Assembly (NCBI GenBank): GCA_028708805.1
Contig: JAQVYC010000010.1
Coordinates: 1 to 38,198 of the forward strand
Length of the DNA stretch: 38,198 bases
Direction: 5' to 3'
Source of the DNA: Clostridia bacterium
GTDB lineage: Bacteria > Bacillota > Clostridia > Christensenellales > UBA1242
Part shown: piece after piece, positions 8,901 through 18,232 of the stretch
Position numbering within the stretch: the first letter of the stretch is position 1
Layout: each line of letters begins with the position of its first letter
The notes under the pieces: generated by a model
What the model was told of the DNA's origin: nothing
What the model saw: the letters and a program-made list of their open reading frames with translations, nothing else
The model's database searches: none
Translations under genes and position numbers: made by a program

Positions 8901-11900
8901 CTAAATTATCCTCCCCTTGCTCGCCTATATTCATTATTGCTTCACTTAATTTAACCGAAACAATCCTTGAAACACCTTTTTCTTGCATTGTAACCCCATA
9001 TAAGCTGTCGGCAAGCTCCATTGTTGGTTTTCTGTGCGTGATTACAATAAACTGAGTTTCATTGGCAAATCGTCGTAAGTATTGAGCAAATCTTTCCACA
9101 TTAGCTTCATCTAATGCCGCCTCAATTTCATCAAGCAAGCAAAACGGCATTGGCTTTAATTTTAATATTGCAAAAAGAATTGCAATTGCCGTTAAGGCTT
9201 TTTCGCCGCCACTTAAAAGCGTTATGTTTTGAAGCTTTTTTCCTGGTGGTTCAGCAATTATATCCACTCCTGCTTCTAACACATTTTCCGAACCGACAAG
9301 TTCGAGTTTTGCATTTCCACCGCCAAATAATTCTTTAAAAGTTATTTTAAAATTATCATTGATTTTTTGGAATTCCTGAGAGAATCGGCCAGTCATCTCC
9401 ATCGTGAGTTCGTCAATTGCTTTATTTGTATCTTCTTCGGCTTTTTCTAAATCTTGCACCTGAGATGACATATCTTCATATCTTTCATATACAATTTTAC
9501 TATCTTCAATTGCATTTACATTAACATAACCAAGTTTTGAAATTTCTTTCTTCAATGTGCTGATTTCACTTAATGCGTTAGGCATTTTGAAATCATCTTT
9601 TTTAAATTCTTTACAAGTGCTATAAGTGAGTTCATACTCCTCGTAAATTCTTTGTTGCATAGTTTCTGTGTCGGTTTCCAGTTTAGATAATTCTGTTTCC
9701 GCCTTGTATTTCTTATCATTAACACGGTTTATTTCCTGCAAAACTTGTTCTTTCTTATCATCAATAACTTTTAATTGTTCTTGATGCTTTGCCTTGTCTT
9801 TCTCTAAACTTTCCTGTTTTTGCTTTATGGTATCTAGCTTTTGTTGGCTTTCTACATCAGTGCTAGCTTCTTGGAGTTTCGAAATTTTATCCTCTTGAAT
9901 AACAATAAATTCATCATTGTCTTCAAATTGGCTCTTGTTTTGCTTTATGTTTTTTTCCGCTTCTTGAATTTGATTGTTAATTCTAATAAAATCTTGCTCC
10001 AAAGAATTTATTTCAGTTCTCATTTCAGCAATTTTTACAGCTTCGGTTAGTTGCGTGCTATTCTTTTTTTTATCTAGTTCTTCTGCCTGTTTTTTAACAT
10101 CTTCCAGTTTTTCATTTAAGGTTTTGATAAATATTTTCTTTTTCTCAAACTCTTCATTAGCTTTTTGAATTGCCGTGGCTAAAACATTTATTTCTCTTTC
10201 TCTACTAATTAAATTCACGGCATTTGATTTGCGAGAACCGCCCGTCATTGAACCTGTTGGGCTAATAACATCGCCATCTAAGGTTACAATTTTAAATGCG
10301 AAATGCGAGCCTTTCGCCATATTCACAGCGGTTTCCAAAGTGTCAACAATTACAGTTGCTCCTAATAAATTTCCAACAACATTTTTTATTGTATTATTAA
10401 AAGAGATTAAATCACTTGCGATTCCAAAGCAACCTGAAACAGATAATAATTTTTTGGTTTCCGCAGATAGAAATCTAGGTTTTATTGAATTGACTGGCAA
10501 AAAAGTTGCCCTGCCTAGCTTATTTTCTTTTAAATAATTAATTAGACTTTTTGCGTCTTCTTCATTGGTTGTAACTATGTTCTGAATTGCATTTCCAAGA
10601 GCAACTTCAATTGCAGTTTCATATTTTTCTGGCACTTTTATAAGAGAAGCCAAAATCCCAATCATTTTATTTTTTAAAGCACTGTTTTTCTGACTATCCT
10701 TTAAAAGTTTTCTGATTGCATAAGCATAGCCTTCAAATTCTGACTGCATTTCAGCAAGCAAGCGATGTCTGTTTTCATAAACTTGAATTTTAGCATTTAT
10801 ATTATATAAGTCTTCTTCTTCTTCTTTAACCTGAGCCATTAGTTTAATTACATTATTCTTTAAATTAGAGTGTTCTTTTAATAAATTTGAATATTCTCCA
10901 GAAGACTGCTCTAAAATTTTTATTTTTTCTAATAATTGTTTTTTGCGGTGTTCTTTTTGCTCGTTTTCCGCCTTATATTTTATTATACTGTTTTGATTAT
11001 TTAAAATGTCTAAATCAATTTTATCATTTTGTGCTTTCAGTCCGCCAATTCTCTCTTTAATTAAATTGATTTCGCCTGTTTGCTTTTCAAGTCCGACCGT
11101 TAAAACTAATAATTCATTATTTGAAAATTTAATTTGCTCATCTAACCGATGTATTTCATCCATTGAATTATTGTATTTTTGATTTAAACCAACAATTTCA
11201 GTTTGCCTTAATGAGAGTTCTTCTAAAATACCGCTCATTTTAGTTTTTATCTGCTCTTTTACTTCTCCCATATTTTCATATTGATATATGTAGGCATTAA
11301 TTTCTAAGTTTCTTAAATTATCCCTTAATTCTAAATATTTTTTAGCTGTTTCCGCCTGCTTTTTTAAAGGTCCTAGTTGTCTTTCAATTTCACCTAAAAT
11401 GTCTTTAAGTCGGCTTAAATTATCACGAGTACGCTCTAATTTGCGTTCGGCTTCTTCTTTTTTTGATTTAAACTTGGCAATACCTGCTGCTTCTTCAAAA
11501 ATTTTTCTTCTAACTTCGGGTTTACTTGAAATTATTTCATCCACTTTACCTTGACCTATAATTGAATAGCCATCCCGACCTATTCCCGAATCAAAGAATA
11601 AATTTATAATGTCTTTTAATCTGCACTGGTTTTTATTTATTAGATATTCACTTTCGCCACTGCGATACAGTTTTCTTGTAACTGCAAGTTCATCGTAATC
11701 AATGTTAAAATATCTGTCTGTATTGTTAAAATTTAAAGTAACTTCGCAATAAGAAAGGCTTTTTCTTTTTTCTGTTCCACTGAAAATAACATCTTGCATT
11801 GAAGTGCCACGAAGATTTTTAGAACTTTGTTCCCCTAGAACCCACCTGATAGCATCCGCCACATTACTTTTACCACAACCATTCGGTCCAACTATGGCAG

Positions 11901-11979
11901 TAATGCCGTTATCAAATTTAATTTGAATTTTCTCTGCAAATGATTTAAATCCGCTCAATTCTATTTTTTTAAAATACAT
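8887..11979 (-). CDS. smc: Chromosome segregation protein SMC (short coiled-coil arms)
   Basis: Walker A GPNGCGKSN; hinge EKYETAIEVALGNAIQNIVT...GSMTGGSRKSN; signature LSGGEKALTAIAILFAIL; Walker B CLLDEIEAALDEANV. 1030 aa; overlaps ftsY start by 14 nt. Confidence 0.98.
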   Translation of the reverse strand: MYFKKIELSGFKSFAEKIQIKFDNGITAIVGPNGCGKSNVADAIRWVLGEQSSKNLRGTSMQDVIFSGTEKRKSLSYCEVTLNFNNTDRYFNIDYDELAVTRKLYRSGESEYLINKNQCRLKDIINLFFDSGIGRDGYSIIGQGKVDEIISSKPEVRRKIFEEAAGIAKFKSKKEEAERKLERTRDNLSRLKDILGEIERQLGPLKKQAETAKKYLELRDNLRNLEINAYIYQYENMGEVKEQIKTKMSGILEELSLRQTEIVGLNQKYNNSMDEIHRLDEQIKFSNNELLVLTVGLEKQTGEINLIKERIGGLKAQNDKIDLDILNNQNSIIKYKAENEQKEHRKKQLLEKIKILEQSSGEYSNLLKEHSNLKNNVIKLMAQVKEEEEDLYNINAKIQVYENRHRLLAEMQSEFEGYAYAIRKLLKDSQKNSALKNKMIGILASLIKVPEKYETAIEVALGNAIQNIVTTNEEDAKSLINYLKENKLGRATFLPVNSIKPRFLSAETKKLLSVSGCFGIASDLISFNNTIKNVVGNLLGATVIVDTLETAVNMAKGSHFAFKIVTLDGDVISPTGSMTGGSRKSNAVNLISREREINVLATAIQKANEEFEKKKIFIKTLNEKLEDVKKQAEELDKKKNSTQLTEAVKIAEMRTEINSLEQDFIRINNQIQEAEKNIKQNKSQFEDNDEFIVIQEDKISKLQEASTDVESQQKLDTIKQKQESLEKDKAKHQEQLKVIDDKKEQVLQEINRVNDKKYKAETELSKLETDTETMQQRIYEEYELTYSTCKEFKKDDFKMPNALSEISTLKKEISKLGYVNVNAIEDSKIVYERYEDMSSQVQDLEKAEEDTNKAIDELTMEMTGRFSQEFQKINDNFKITFKELFGGGNAKLELVGSENVLEAGVDIIAEPPGKKLQNITLLSGGEKALTAIAILFAILKLKPMPFCLLDEIEAALDEANVERFAQYLRRFANETQFIVITHRKPTMELADSLYGVTMQEKGVSRIVSVKLSEAIMNIGEQGEDNLDGAV

Positions 11980-12133
11980 CGTTGTTCCCCTATTTTTAAT
12001 TACTTATAATTTCCTTGCTTTTATTTTTTAAATTTATAAATTAAAGCTTTTAATAATAAATAAAATCTTTACTATTCATTTAAACAAATCCCGTTTACTC
12101 TCTGATAAAAGTATGGCAGATTACTACCCACCT

Positions 12134-12160
12134 ACTCTGTGCAAAGCACAGGAGTTTTTT
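12134..12160 (+). terminator. Orphan plus-strand terminator-like hairpin (possible sRNA 3' end)
   Basis: ACTCTGTGC-AAA-GCACAGGAGT (one bulge) followed by TTTTTT, with no plus-strand ORF upstream. Confidence 0.55.
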
Positions 12161-12283
12161 ACTCTGTAAATAAGACTTTCAACTGAATTAAGCAAACTGA
12201 TTTAAGCCACTTGATACGAAAGCTAGCTAACTTAGTTAATATATTCTCACTTAAAGACTTTTACAGAATTTAAACTAATAAAT

Positions 12284-13312
12284 TTATTCCAAATCACTCG
12301 CTTCTATATTTAAAGAACTAATAATCTTTTCAATTTTGTCATTGGTGTTTTTATTAGCAACTCTAACAGCTTGCTTGATTGTAATTAAAATTGATATCGC
12401 ATCACTATTGCCGTGTGCTTTAAAAATCGGTTTCTTGCAACCTAAAAACTGTGAGCCACCATACTGTTTATAATCTAGTGAATTTTTTAATTTATTAAAG
12501 GACTTTCTCATGAACAAATATCCTAACTTAGAAAAAAAAGATGATTTAATCGTTTCTTTAAGATTATCTAATATAAATGAAATTGTACCTTCAATTGATT
12601 TAAGAATTAAGTTTCCCGAAAATCCATCAGTAACTAAAACATCATAATCTCCACTCAAACAATCACGAGCTTCTACATTGCCAACAAAATTTATCGGCAT
12701 TTTTTTAAGCATTTGAAAAGTATCTTTTGTTAATATATTTCCCTTAGCCTCTTCCACTCCAACATTTAAAAGAGCTACTCTTGGCTTCTCAACATCATAC
12801 ATCGAACTATAATAAACAGAACCCATTATTGCAAAATGACAAAGATTAATCGGCTTGCAATCGGCATTTGCTCCGCAATCTATAAGCAAAACACTCTTAT
12901 TTGAGATTTTTGTAGGGAGCGAAGGAGCAAGTCCTGGCCTAGAAACACCTTTAATTCTTCCTACTTTTAAAATACCGCCAGACAAAATCGCTCCTGTGCT
13001 ACCTGCTGAAATCAAGGCATCTATATCATTTCTTTTATTTAAAATATCAAGAGCCACCACAATTGAAGAATCTGGCATACTCCTTATTAGTTTTGCGGGA
13101 TTTTCTTCATCGCAAGATATTACCGTGTTTGCGTTAACAATTTCAATTCTATCGCCGCTATAATTAAGCTTATTCAAGCATTCATTTAGTTCTTTTTGTT
13201 TGCCCGTAATCACAATATTTAAATCATCAATTTCGTTAATTGCCATTACACAGCCTTTAACTATTTCATATGGAGCTTTATCTCCCCCATAACCATCTAC
13301 AACAATTTTCAC
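12284..13312 (-). CDS. plsX: Phosphate acyltransferase PlsX
   Basis: MKIVVDGYGGDKAPYEIVKG...ISAGSTGAILSGG...RPGLAPSLPT...LLIDCGANADCKP...NVGVEEAKGN. Confidence 0.97.
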   Translation of the reverse strand: MKIVVDGYGGDKAPYEIVKGCVMAINEIDDLNIVITGKQKELNECLNKLNYSGDRIEIVNANTVISCDEENPAKLIRSMPDSSIVVALDILNKRNDIDALISAGSTGAILSGGILKVGRIKGVSRPGLAPSLPTKISNKSVLLIDCGANADCKPINLCHFAIMGSVYYSSMYDVEKPRVALLNVGVEEAKGNILTKDTFQMLKKMPINFVGNVEARDCLSGDYDVLVTDGFSGNLILKSIEGTISFILDNLKETIKSSFFSKLGYLFMRKSFNKLKNSLDYKQYGGSQFLGCKKPIFKAHGNSDAISILITIKQAVRVANKNTNDKIEKIISSLNIEASDLE

Positions 13313-13463
13313 TTTAACCTCTTTTAAATTAATTTTTACTTTATAAATAAAAAATAATTGATATTAAAATAATATCATATTCAAAAGCTTAAATCAACTT
13401 TTTTCTATAAAGGCAATAAATTGAAAATATGCCCCAAATATCTACTTGCCTTAATTAAAGAAT

Positions 13464-13489
13464 AAAAAAAACCAATCAAAATATGATTG
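13464..13489 (-). terminator. Intrinsic terminator after rpmF
   Basis: Minus strand CCAATCATATTTTGATTGG followed by TTTTTTT. Confidence 0.8.
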
Positions 13490-13542
13490 GGTATTTATTA
13501 GAGAAGATTAAAAAAGACTAATTTAAATTTAGTCTAAAATTT

Positions 13543-13746
13543 TTAAACTGCTTCTTGTTTTTCTTTCTTTTTAGTTTCAATAACTTTTTTGCCCTTATAA
13601 ACTCCACATTTTAAGCATACTTTATGAGGTTGCTTTAACTCGTGACAAGATGGACATTCAATTAAGGTTGGAGCTGTAATTTTAGAATTCTCAGATTTTC
13701 TCGAATTTTTTCTTGCCTTAGAAATCTTATTTTTAGGAACTGCCAT
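13543..13746 (-). CDS. rpmF: 50S ribosomal protein L32
   Basis: MAVPKNKISKARKNSRKSE...TLIECPSCHELKQPHKVCLKCGVYKGKKV (C-x2-C, C-x2-C). Confidence 0.97.
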   Translation of the reverse strand: MAVPKNKISKARKNSRKSENSKITAPTLIECPSCHELKQPHKVCLKCGVYKGKKVIETKKKEKQEAV

Positions 13747-13896
13747 TTTTTATTTCCTCCTGAATTTTTTGTTTTTATTAATAGAAATTTTTTCTTAAAA
13801 CAAAATACATTTTTTGTATTTTTTTAGTAAGTCAAATTATACTTGAAATTTTACATATTGTCAAGTTTTTTATGTTAATATTGATGATATCTTAGA

Positions 13897-14907
13897 TTAA
13901 TTTAATTGAGCTTGAATTGATGTTATCGCAATTAGTAAGACAATCTCATTAATTGTTGTATTTCTGGTTATATCGTTAACTGGTCTTGCAAAGCCTTGCG
14001 TTACGGGGCCTATGTATGCAAAGCCGCTTATATTATGTAATGATTTTGCTAGTAAACTACCTGAATTAATATCTGGGACAATCAAAATATTCGCATCGCC
14101 CTTTATAGGTCCGTTTATATTTTTATTTTTACAAGCTTGTGGCGATACTGCCACATCAAGTTGAAGTTCGCCATCGGCAATTACATCGGGTGCTATCTGT
14201 TTAAATAACTCTGTGCTTTTTCGCATTTTGTCAACACTTTCGCCCTTTGCACTCCCCTTAGTCGAATAAGATAAAAATGCAACCTTAGGCTCTGATATGA
14301 ATAACATCTTCCAAAAATCAATCGAGTTCTTGGCTATTTCGACCAAATCTTCTTCATTAGGATTTTCCACTAATGCACAATCGGCAATTAGAATTGGACG
14401 AGTTTTAAACAAACCTTTTTTTATAAAAAACAGCATACTGGATGAAACCAACTTACTTGCAGGGGCACACTTTATTAACTGCAATGCAGGTTTAAATGTT
14501 GAAGCACTTGTGCTTTCACTTCCTGAAACCATACCATCAGCATAACCGTCTTTAACCATCATCGTAGCAAAACATATCGGGTCATCAATTAATTTTTCGG
14601 CTTCTTCTTTTGTTAAGCCTTTTGACTTTCTGGCTTCATACATTTCTTGAATAAATACTTCTCTAAGCTCGGAAGTTTTTGGATTTACAATTTGAAGATT
14701 TTTATCTTCTAATGAACTATATCTTAAAAACAACGCACTTTTATCGCCTAGAATAATTGCCCTTGCAAGCCCTTTTTGTGTGGCTATTTTTACCGCTTCA
14801 ATAATCCTGTCGCTAAAACCTGCCTCTGGAAATACAATTGTTTTTACATCTTGTTGTGCCATACTAAAAATTTGCTTCTTTATATTCATTATCGAATTGC
14901 CTCTCAT
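13897..14907 (-). CDS. pta: Phosphate acetyltransferase
   Basis: IVFPEAGFSDRIIEAV...DGYADGMVSGSESTSASTFKPALQLIK...ELQLDVAVSPQ...GDANILIVPDINSGS...IGPVTQGFARPVNDITRN. Confidence 0.95.
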   Translation of the reverse strand: MRGNSIMNIKKQIFSMAQQDVKTIVFPEAGFSDRIIEAVKIATQKGLARAIILGDKSALFLRYSSLEDKNLQIVNPKTSELREVFIQEMYEARKSKGLTKEEAEKLIDDPICFATMMVKDGYADGMVSGSESTSASTFKPALQLIKCAPASKLVSSSMLFFIKKGLFKTRPILIADCALVENPNEEDLVEIAKNSIDFWKMLFISEPKVAFLSYSTKGSAKGESVDKMRKSTELFKQIAPDVIADGELQLDVAVSPQACKNKNINGPIKGDANILIVPDINSGSLLAKSLHNISGFAYIGPVTQGFARPVNDITRNTTINEIVLLIAITSIQAQLN

Positions 14908-15058
14908 CTTAAAGTTTTATTTAACCTTATTACAATAATGCCACATTTTACATATTTTGCTTAACTATTTTGATTTATATGTTTTATAGTACCCTCATTT
15001 ATTTGGTTAATCATAATACATTGTAATAACTTTATTATTATAACTAATATACTAAATT

Positions 15059-16033
15059 ATGTCAAGAGTATTAAAAAAAGCATATTGGCTTTTATCTGGT
15101 CTAATAATTTTAATTATAATAGCATTGGCTTTAACTCCTGATATATATATTAATGCCTGCTTTCAAGGAATTCTAATTTGGGCCACAGTTGTTCTGCCGT
15201 CAATTTTCCCTTTTTTATTTTTTACCAAAATTCTAACAGACTTGCACATAATAAACATTATTGCAGAAAGATTTACTATTTTTACTAAACTATTCAGAAC
15301 TCCGCCTATCAGTGCATACGCGTTTTTAACCAGCATTCTTTCTGGTTATCCTGTTGGGGCAAAGATTGTTAGCGACTTATATGAAAATGGCAGTATTAAC
15401 AAGGAAGACGCCTTTAAAATAACCACCTTTACTTCCAATTCAGGACCTATGTTTATCTTAGGCTCTGTTGGGATTGGTATGTTATTATCTAGAAAACTTG
15501 GACTTATTATGTTGTTTTCTCATATTATAGGAGCTGTTTTAAATGGATTGCTATATAGAAATCATAAAGAAAAAATAAACTCTTTTAATTATGTTAATAA
15601 AAACATATACAAGAGTTCTTTTCAATTAGCACAAACAATGTGGAATTCTATTTCTTCAATTTTAATAGTGGGCGGATATATTTGTATTTTTTTTGTTTTA
15701 ATAGAAATGCTTAATTATCTTAATGTGTTTCCGATTATCTCATTGTTTTTTAGTTCAGTAACAAATTTAGATAATACTGTTTTACTTGGTATTTTAAATG
15801 GCATTGTAGAAATGACGCATGGTTGTATTGATATTGCAAAGCTAGGGTTAGAACAATTTTGGTCGACGATTATTTGTTGTGGGTTAATCACCTTCGGCGG
15901 AATTGCAACAATGTTACAAGCAATCACTTTTCTACAAAAATTTCAAATGAGATTTGGTTTTTTTATTAAACAAAAAATAACGCATACATTTTTTTCGGTT
16001 TTAATTTGCACTATGTTTCTTTTAATTTTTTAA
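15059..16033 (+). CDS. ylbJ: Sporulation integral membrane protein YlbJ
   Basis: 324 aa polytopic; ILIWATVVLPSIFPFLFF...FLTSILSGYPVGAKIVSDLYENGSI...FTSNSGPMFILGSVGIGML. Confidence 0.88.
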   Translation: MSRVLKKAYWLLSGLIILIIIALALTPDIYINACFQGILIWATVVLPSIFPFLFFTKILTDLHIINIIAERFTIFTKLFRTPPISAYAFLTSILSGYPVGAKIVSDLYENGSINKEDAFKITTFTSNSGPMFILGSVGIGMLLSRKLGLIMLFSHIIGAVLNGLLYRNHKEKINSFNYVNKNIYKSSFQLAQTMWNSISSILIVGGYICIFFVLIEMLNYLNVFPIISLFFSSVTNLDNTVLLGILNGIVEMTHGCIDIAKLGLEQFWSTIICCGLITFGGIATMLQAITFLQKFQMRFGFFIKQKITHTFFSVLICTMFLLIF

Positions 16034-16517
16034 TAGAACACTTACATTAAACTAACAACTAAATTATATAAATTTATTTTTTTTAGTCTTAAAAATTATT
16101 TTAAAAATTTAATCACTTTTTTTATATAAATTCATATTATGATAACAAGGAGCAAATGCAAAAAACTCCTTGGAAAGAACAGAAGCTTATTCTAATCTTT
16201 TCTAGCCTGCTTTAAAAATTATTGATTGTTTTTTAAGTTTTGTAATTTTGATTTTTAGTGTGCTAATATACAAAAAAATAATGATTATAAAATGTAGAAA
16301 ATTCAAAATTGAATTTTAGGTTAAAATTTTATGAAGGTTTGAAAATAAAATTTCAAAAATAAAATTTTTGCAAATACTGTAAATTTTATTAATAATGGTG
16401 CCGACAAGTGCACTTTGTAAAACACATTTACGGATTCATCTTCCCTTCCTTGAATTGCAAAATAAATACGAAAATATTTAAATTATTATATTTTAAATTT
16501 AAATATGTAAGAGAAAA

Positions 16518-17600
16518 CTAAACTTTGGGGTTATCTTTGGCGTTGTTGATTAGGGAATTTTTAAAATCCTTTTTGCCGAAAACGGTACTTTTCACTCCGA
16601 GATTATTCTCAAAATAAATAAATTTGAATATTAAAATTAAACCGAAAAGTCCAATTATAGGATAACAATAATTAACAATTTTTTCAAAGCCAAAAAGGCT
16701 AATTAGCAGAACGGCAGAACAACATAGAAATGCCGTTCTGTTTTTTTCTTTGCTTTTAAAAACAGAACATATCGTATACAAAGCAACGAATAAAGATGTG
16801 ATAATGCCGAGCAATAAAACAAACATAAATAAAAATGGAAAAGGTTCACCTAGTCTTAAAGTCAAAAGAACAAAAGGCATGCTAGCATCCATAGCAACCG
16901 CCCCGTTTGTAATTAAGCAAATTATGCAAATTAGCAATACAAAACAAATGATTAAAGTGGCGAAAAAACTAACTTTTTTTATTTCTTTTTGGTTCAAACT
17001 TCTGCCAGCTTGTATGGGAATAAAATATGAAAGCAATATATTTGCCATAACATAAATTATAATTGAAATAGGTAAAATGTAAGCGTGTGTTGAACTTGGA
17101 ATGTATGCAACATCGGTTACAGGATTAATCGTTGAATAGACCGAGTAAATAATCAAAAGGATTATTACCAACGGAATTAATATAACATTTATTTTATAAA
17201 GGCCTTTAAGTCCAGATTTTAAGACTAGAAAACTAATAATAAAAATAAATATATGAAATATAAATGTTGGAACCTCTATCAAGTTAGAACTTAAAACTTC
17301 AACCGCACCAGAGAACATAGCAGACGCATAAATTATAAAAATTGCTATGATTGTAATATTAAAAAATATTGAACAGTCTATTTTTTTATTAATGTCTAGA
17401 ATATTTTTATAACTATTCTTAGAACCAATAGTTAAAAACATTTTAAAACAGTAATAGAATAATATAAAAACAATAGGCAAAAAATATAAACTGGTGTAGC
17501 CAAATATAGCAAAAAACAACGAAAGCTCTCTCCCGCTTGCAAAACCTGCTCCAATTATACTACTAATAATCAAAAAGACGCTAGGTAAAATTTTTCTCAT
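16518..17600 (-). CDS. YkvI-like membrane protein (LeuT-fold-like transporter family)
   Basis: IGAGFASGRELSLFFAIFG near the N-terminus; ~10 TM helices over 360 aa. Confidence 0.75.
   Translation of the reverse strand: MRKILPSVFLIISSIIGAGFASGRELSLFFAIFGYTSLYFLPIVFILFYYCFKMFLTIGSKNSYKNILDINKKIDCSIFFNITIIAIFIIYASAMFSGAVEVLSSNLIEVPTFIFHIFIFIISFLVLKSGLKGLYKINVILIPLVIILLIIYSVYSTINPVTDVAYIPSSTHAYILPISIIIYVMANILLSYFIPIQAGRSLNQKEIKKVSFFATLIICFVLLICIICLITNGAVAMDASMPFVLLTLRLGEPFPFLFMFVLLLGIITSLFVALYTICSVFKSKEKNRTAFLCCSAVLLISLFGFEKIVNYCYPIIGLFGLILIFKFIYFENNLGVKSTVFGKKDFKNSLINNAKDNPKV
16707..16747 (+). terminator. Terminator-like hairpin, antisense within the ykvI-like CDS
   Basis: CAGAACGGCA-N14-TGCCGTTCTG (10 bp perfect) followed by TTTTTTT on the plus strand. 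Confidence 0.55.
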
Positions 17601-17723
17601 AGTATATTTATATGGTTGATTTTATTAATACATTACCAGCTTTTGAGTAAGCTTTTATGTCTTTTTAATGAAAATACTGGAAAAACTAAAATAATTAAAA
17701 TTAGTCAAAAAATTTCTGATTTA

Positions 17724-17750
17724 AAATAAAAAACACTAACAAAGTTAGTG
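17724..17750 (-). terminator. Intrinsic terminator downstream of tRNA-Glu
   Basis: Minus strand CACTAAC-TTT-GTTAGTG followed by TTTTTTATTTT. Confidence 0.8.
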
Positions 17751-17823
17751 ATTCTTTATTTTTTGAACTCAATTGAAAAAAGTCATAACAGATTATTAGC
17801 ATTAAGTTCGAATATGTAGTGCT

Positions 17824-17898
17824 TGGTACCCTCAAGGGGAATCGAACCCCTGATTCCACCGTGAGAGGGTGGCGTCTTAACCCCTTGACCATGAGGGC
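17824..17898 (-). tRNA. tRNA-Glu (anticodon CUC), encoded CCA
   Basis: Minus strand GCCCTCATGGTCAAGGGGTTAAGACGCCACCCTCTCACGGTGGAATCAGGGGTTCGATTCCCCTTGAGGGTACCA; anticodon loop CTCTCAC; folds as a cloverleaf. Confidence 0.93.
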
Positions 17899-18121
17899 AA
17901 AAAACCTGAGCTTTTCGAGAATAATAGCATATATATGATAACAAGTCAAGCCAAATTTTTTATATTTATATAAAAATCAACTGTTTTTATGTATGGATTT
18001 AATAACTTATATTAGTAATTTTTATTGCTTTTGAATTTATTTTAATTTATATTATAAATAATTAAATCATTCGGCTAAAAAGACATCTTTTTATAAACAA
18101 TTCTAATCAAAACAATCTTTT

Positions 18122-18204
18122 GAGCTAGTTAAACAGAAACAGAGAAAGCTCAGTGCCGTAATCAATTCGTTCGAATAAATTCTCACTTTGAAAGCCCTTA
18201 GCTC
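18122..18204. ncRNA. Candidate structured RNA between yraN and tRNA-Glu (strand unresolved)
   Basis: Closing stem GAGCTA/TAGCTC 72 nt apart, with inner hairpin ATTCGTTCGAAT and AGTG/CACT pairing; no ORF. Confidence 0.3.
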
Positions 18205-18232
18205 GTTTCAAGTTCTTGCAAGTTTATTTTGT

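Noticed and set aside
10175-10537. 120-aa plus-strand ORF inside smc
   Set aside because: Antisense shadow of the SMC hinge region.
16380-16460. Possible T-box or known riboswitch in the ylbJ-ykvI gap
   Set aside because: No T-box GGGTGGNACC sequence or other riboswitch consensus recognised; the element is also not in a 5' leader position for ylbJ.
17701-17949. 82-aa minus-strand ORF
   Set aside because: Reads straight through tRNA-Glu and its terminator; spurious.
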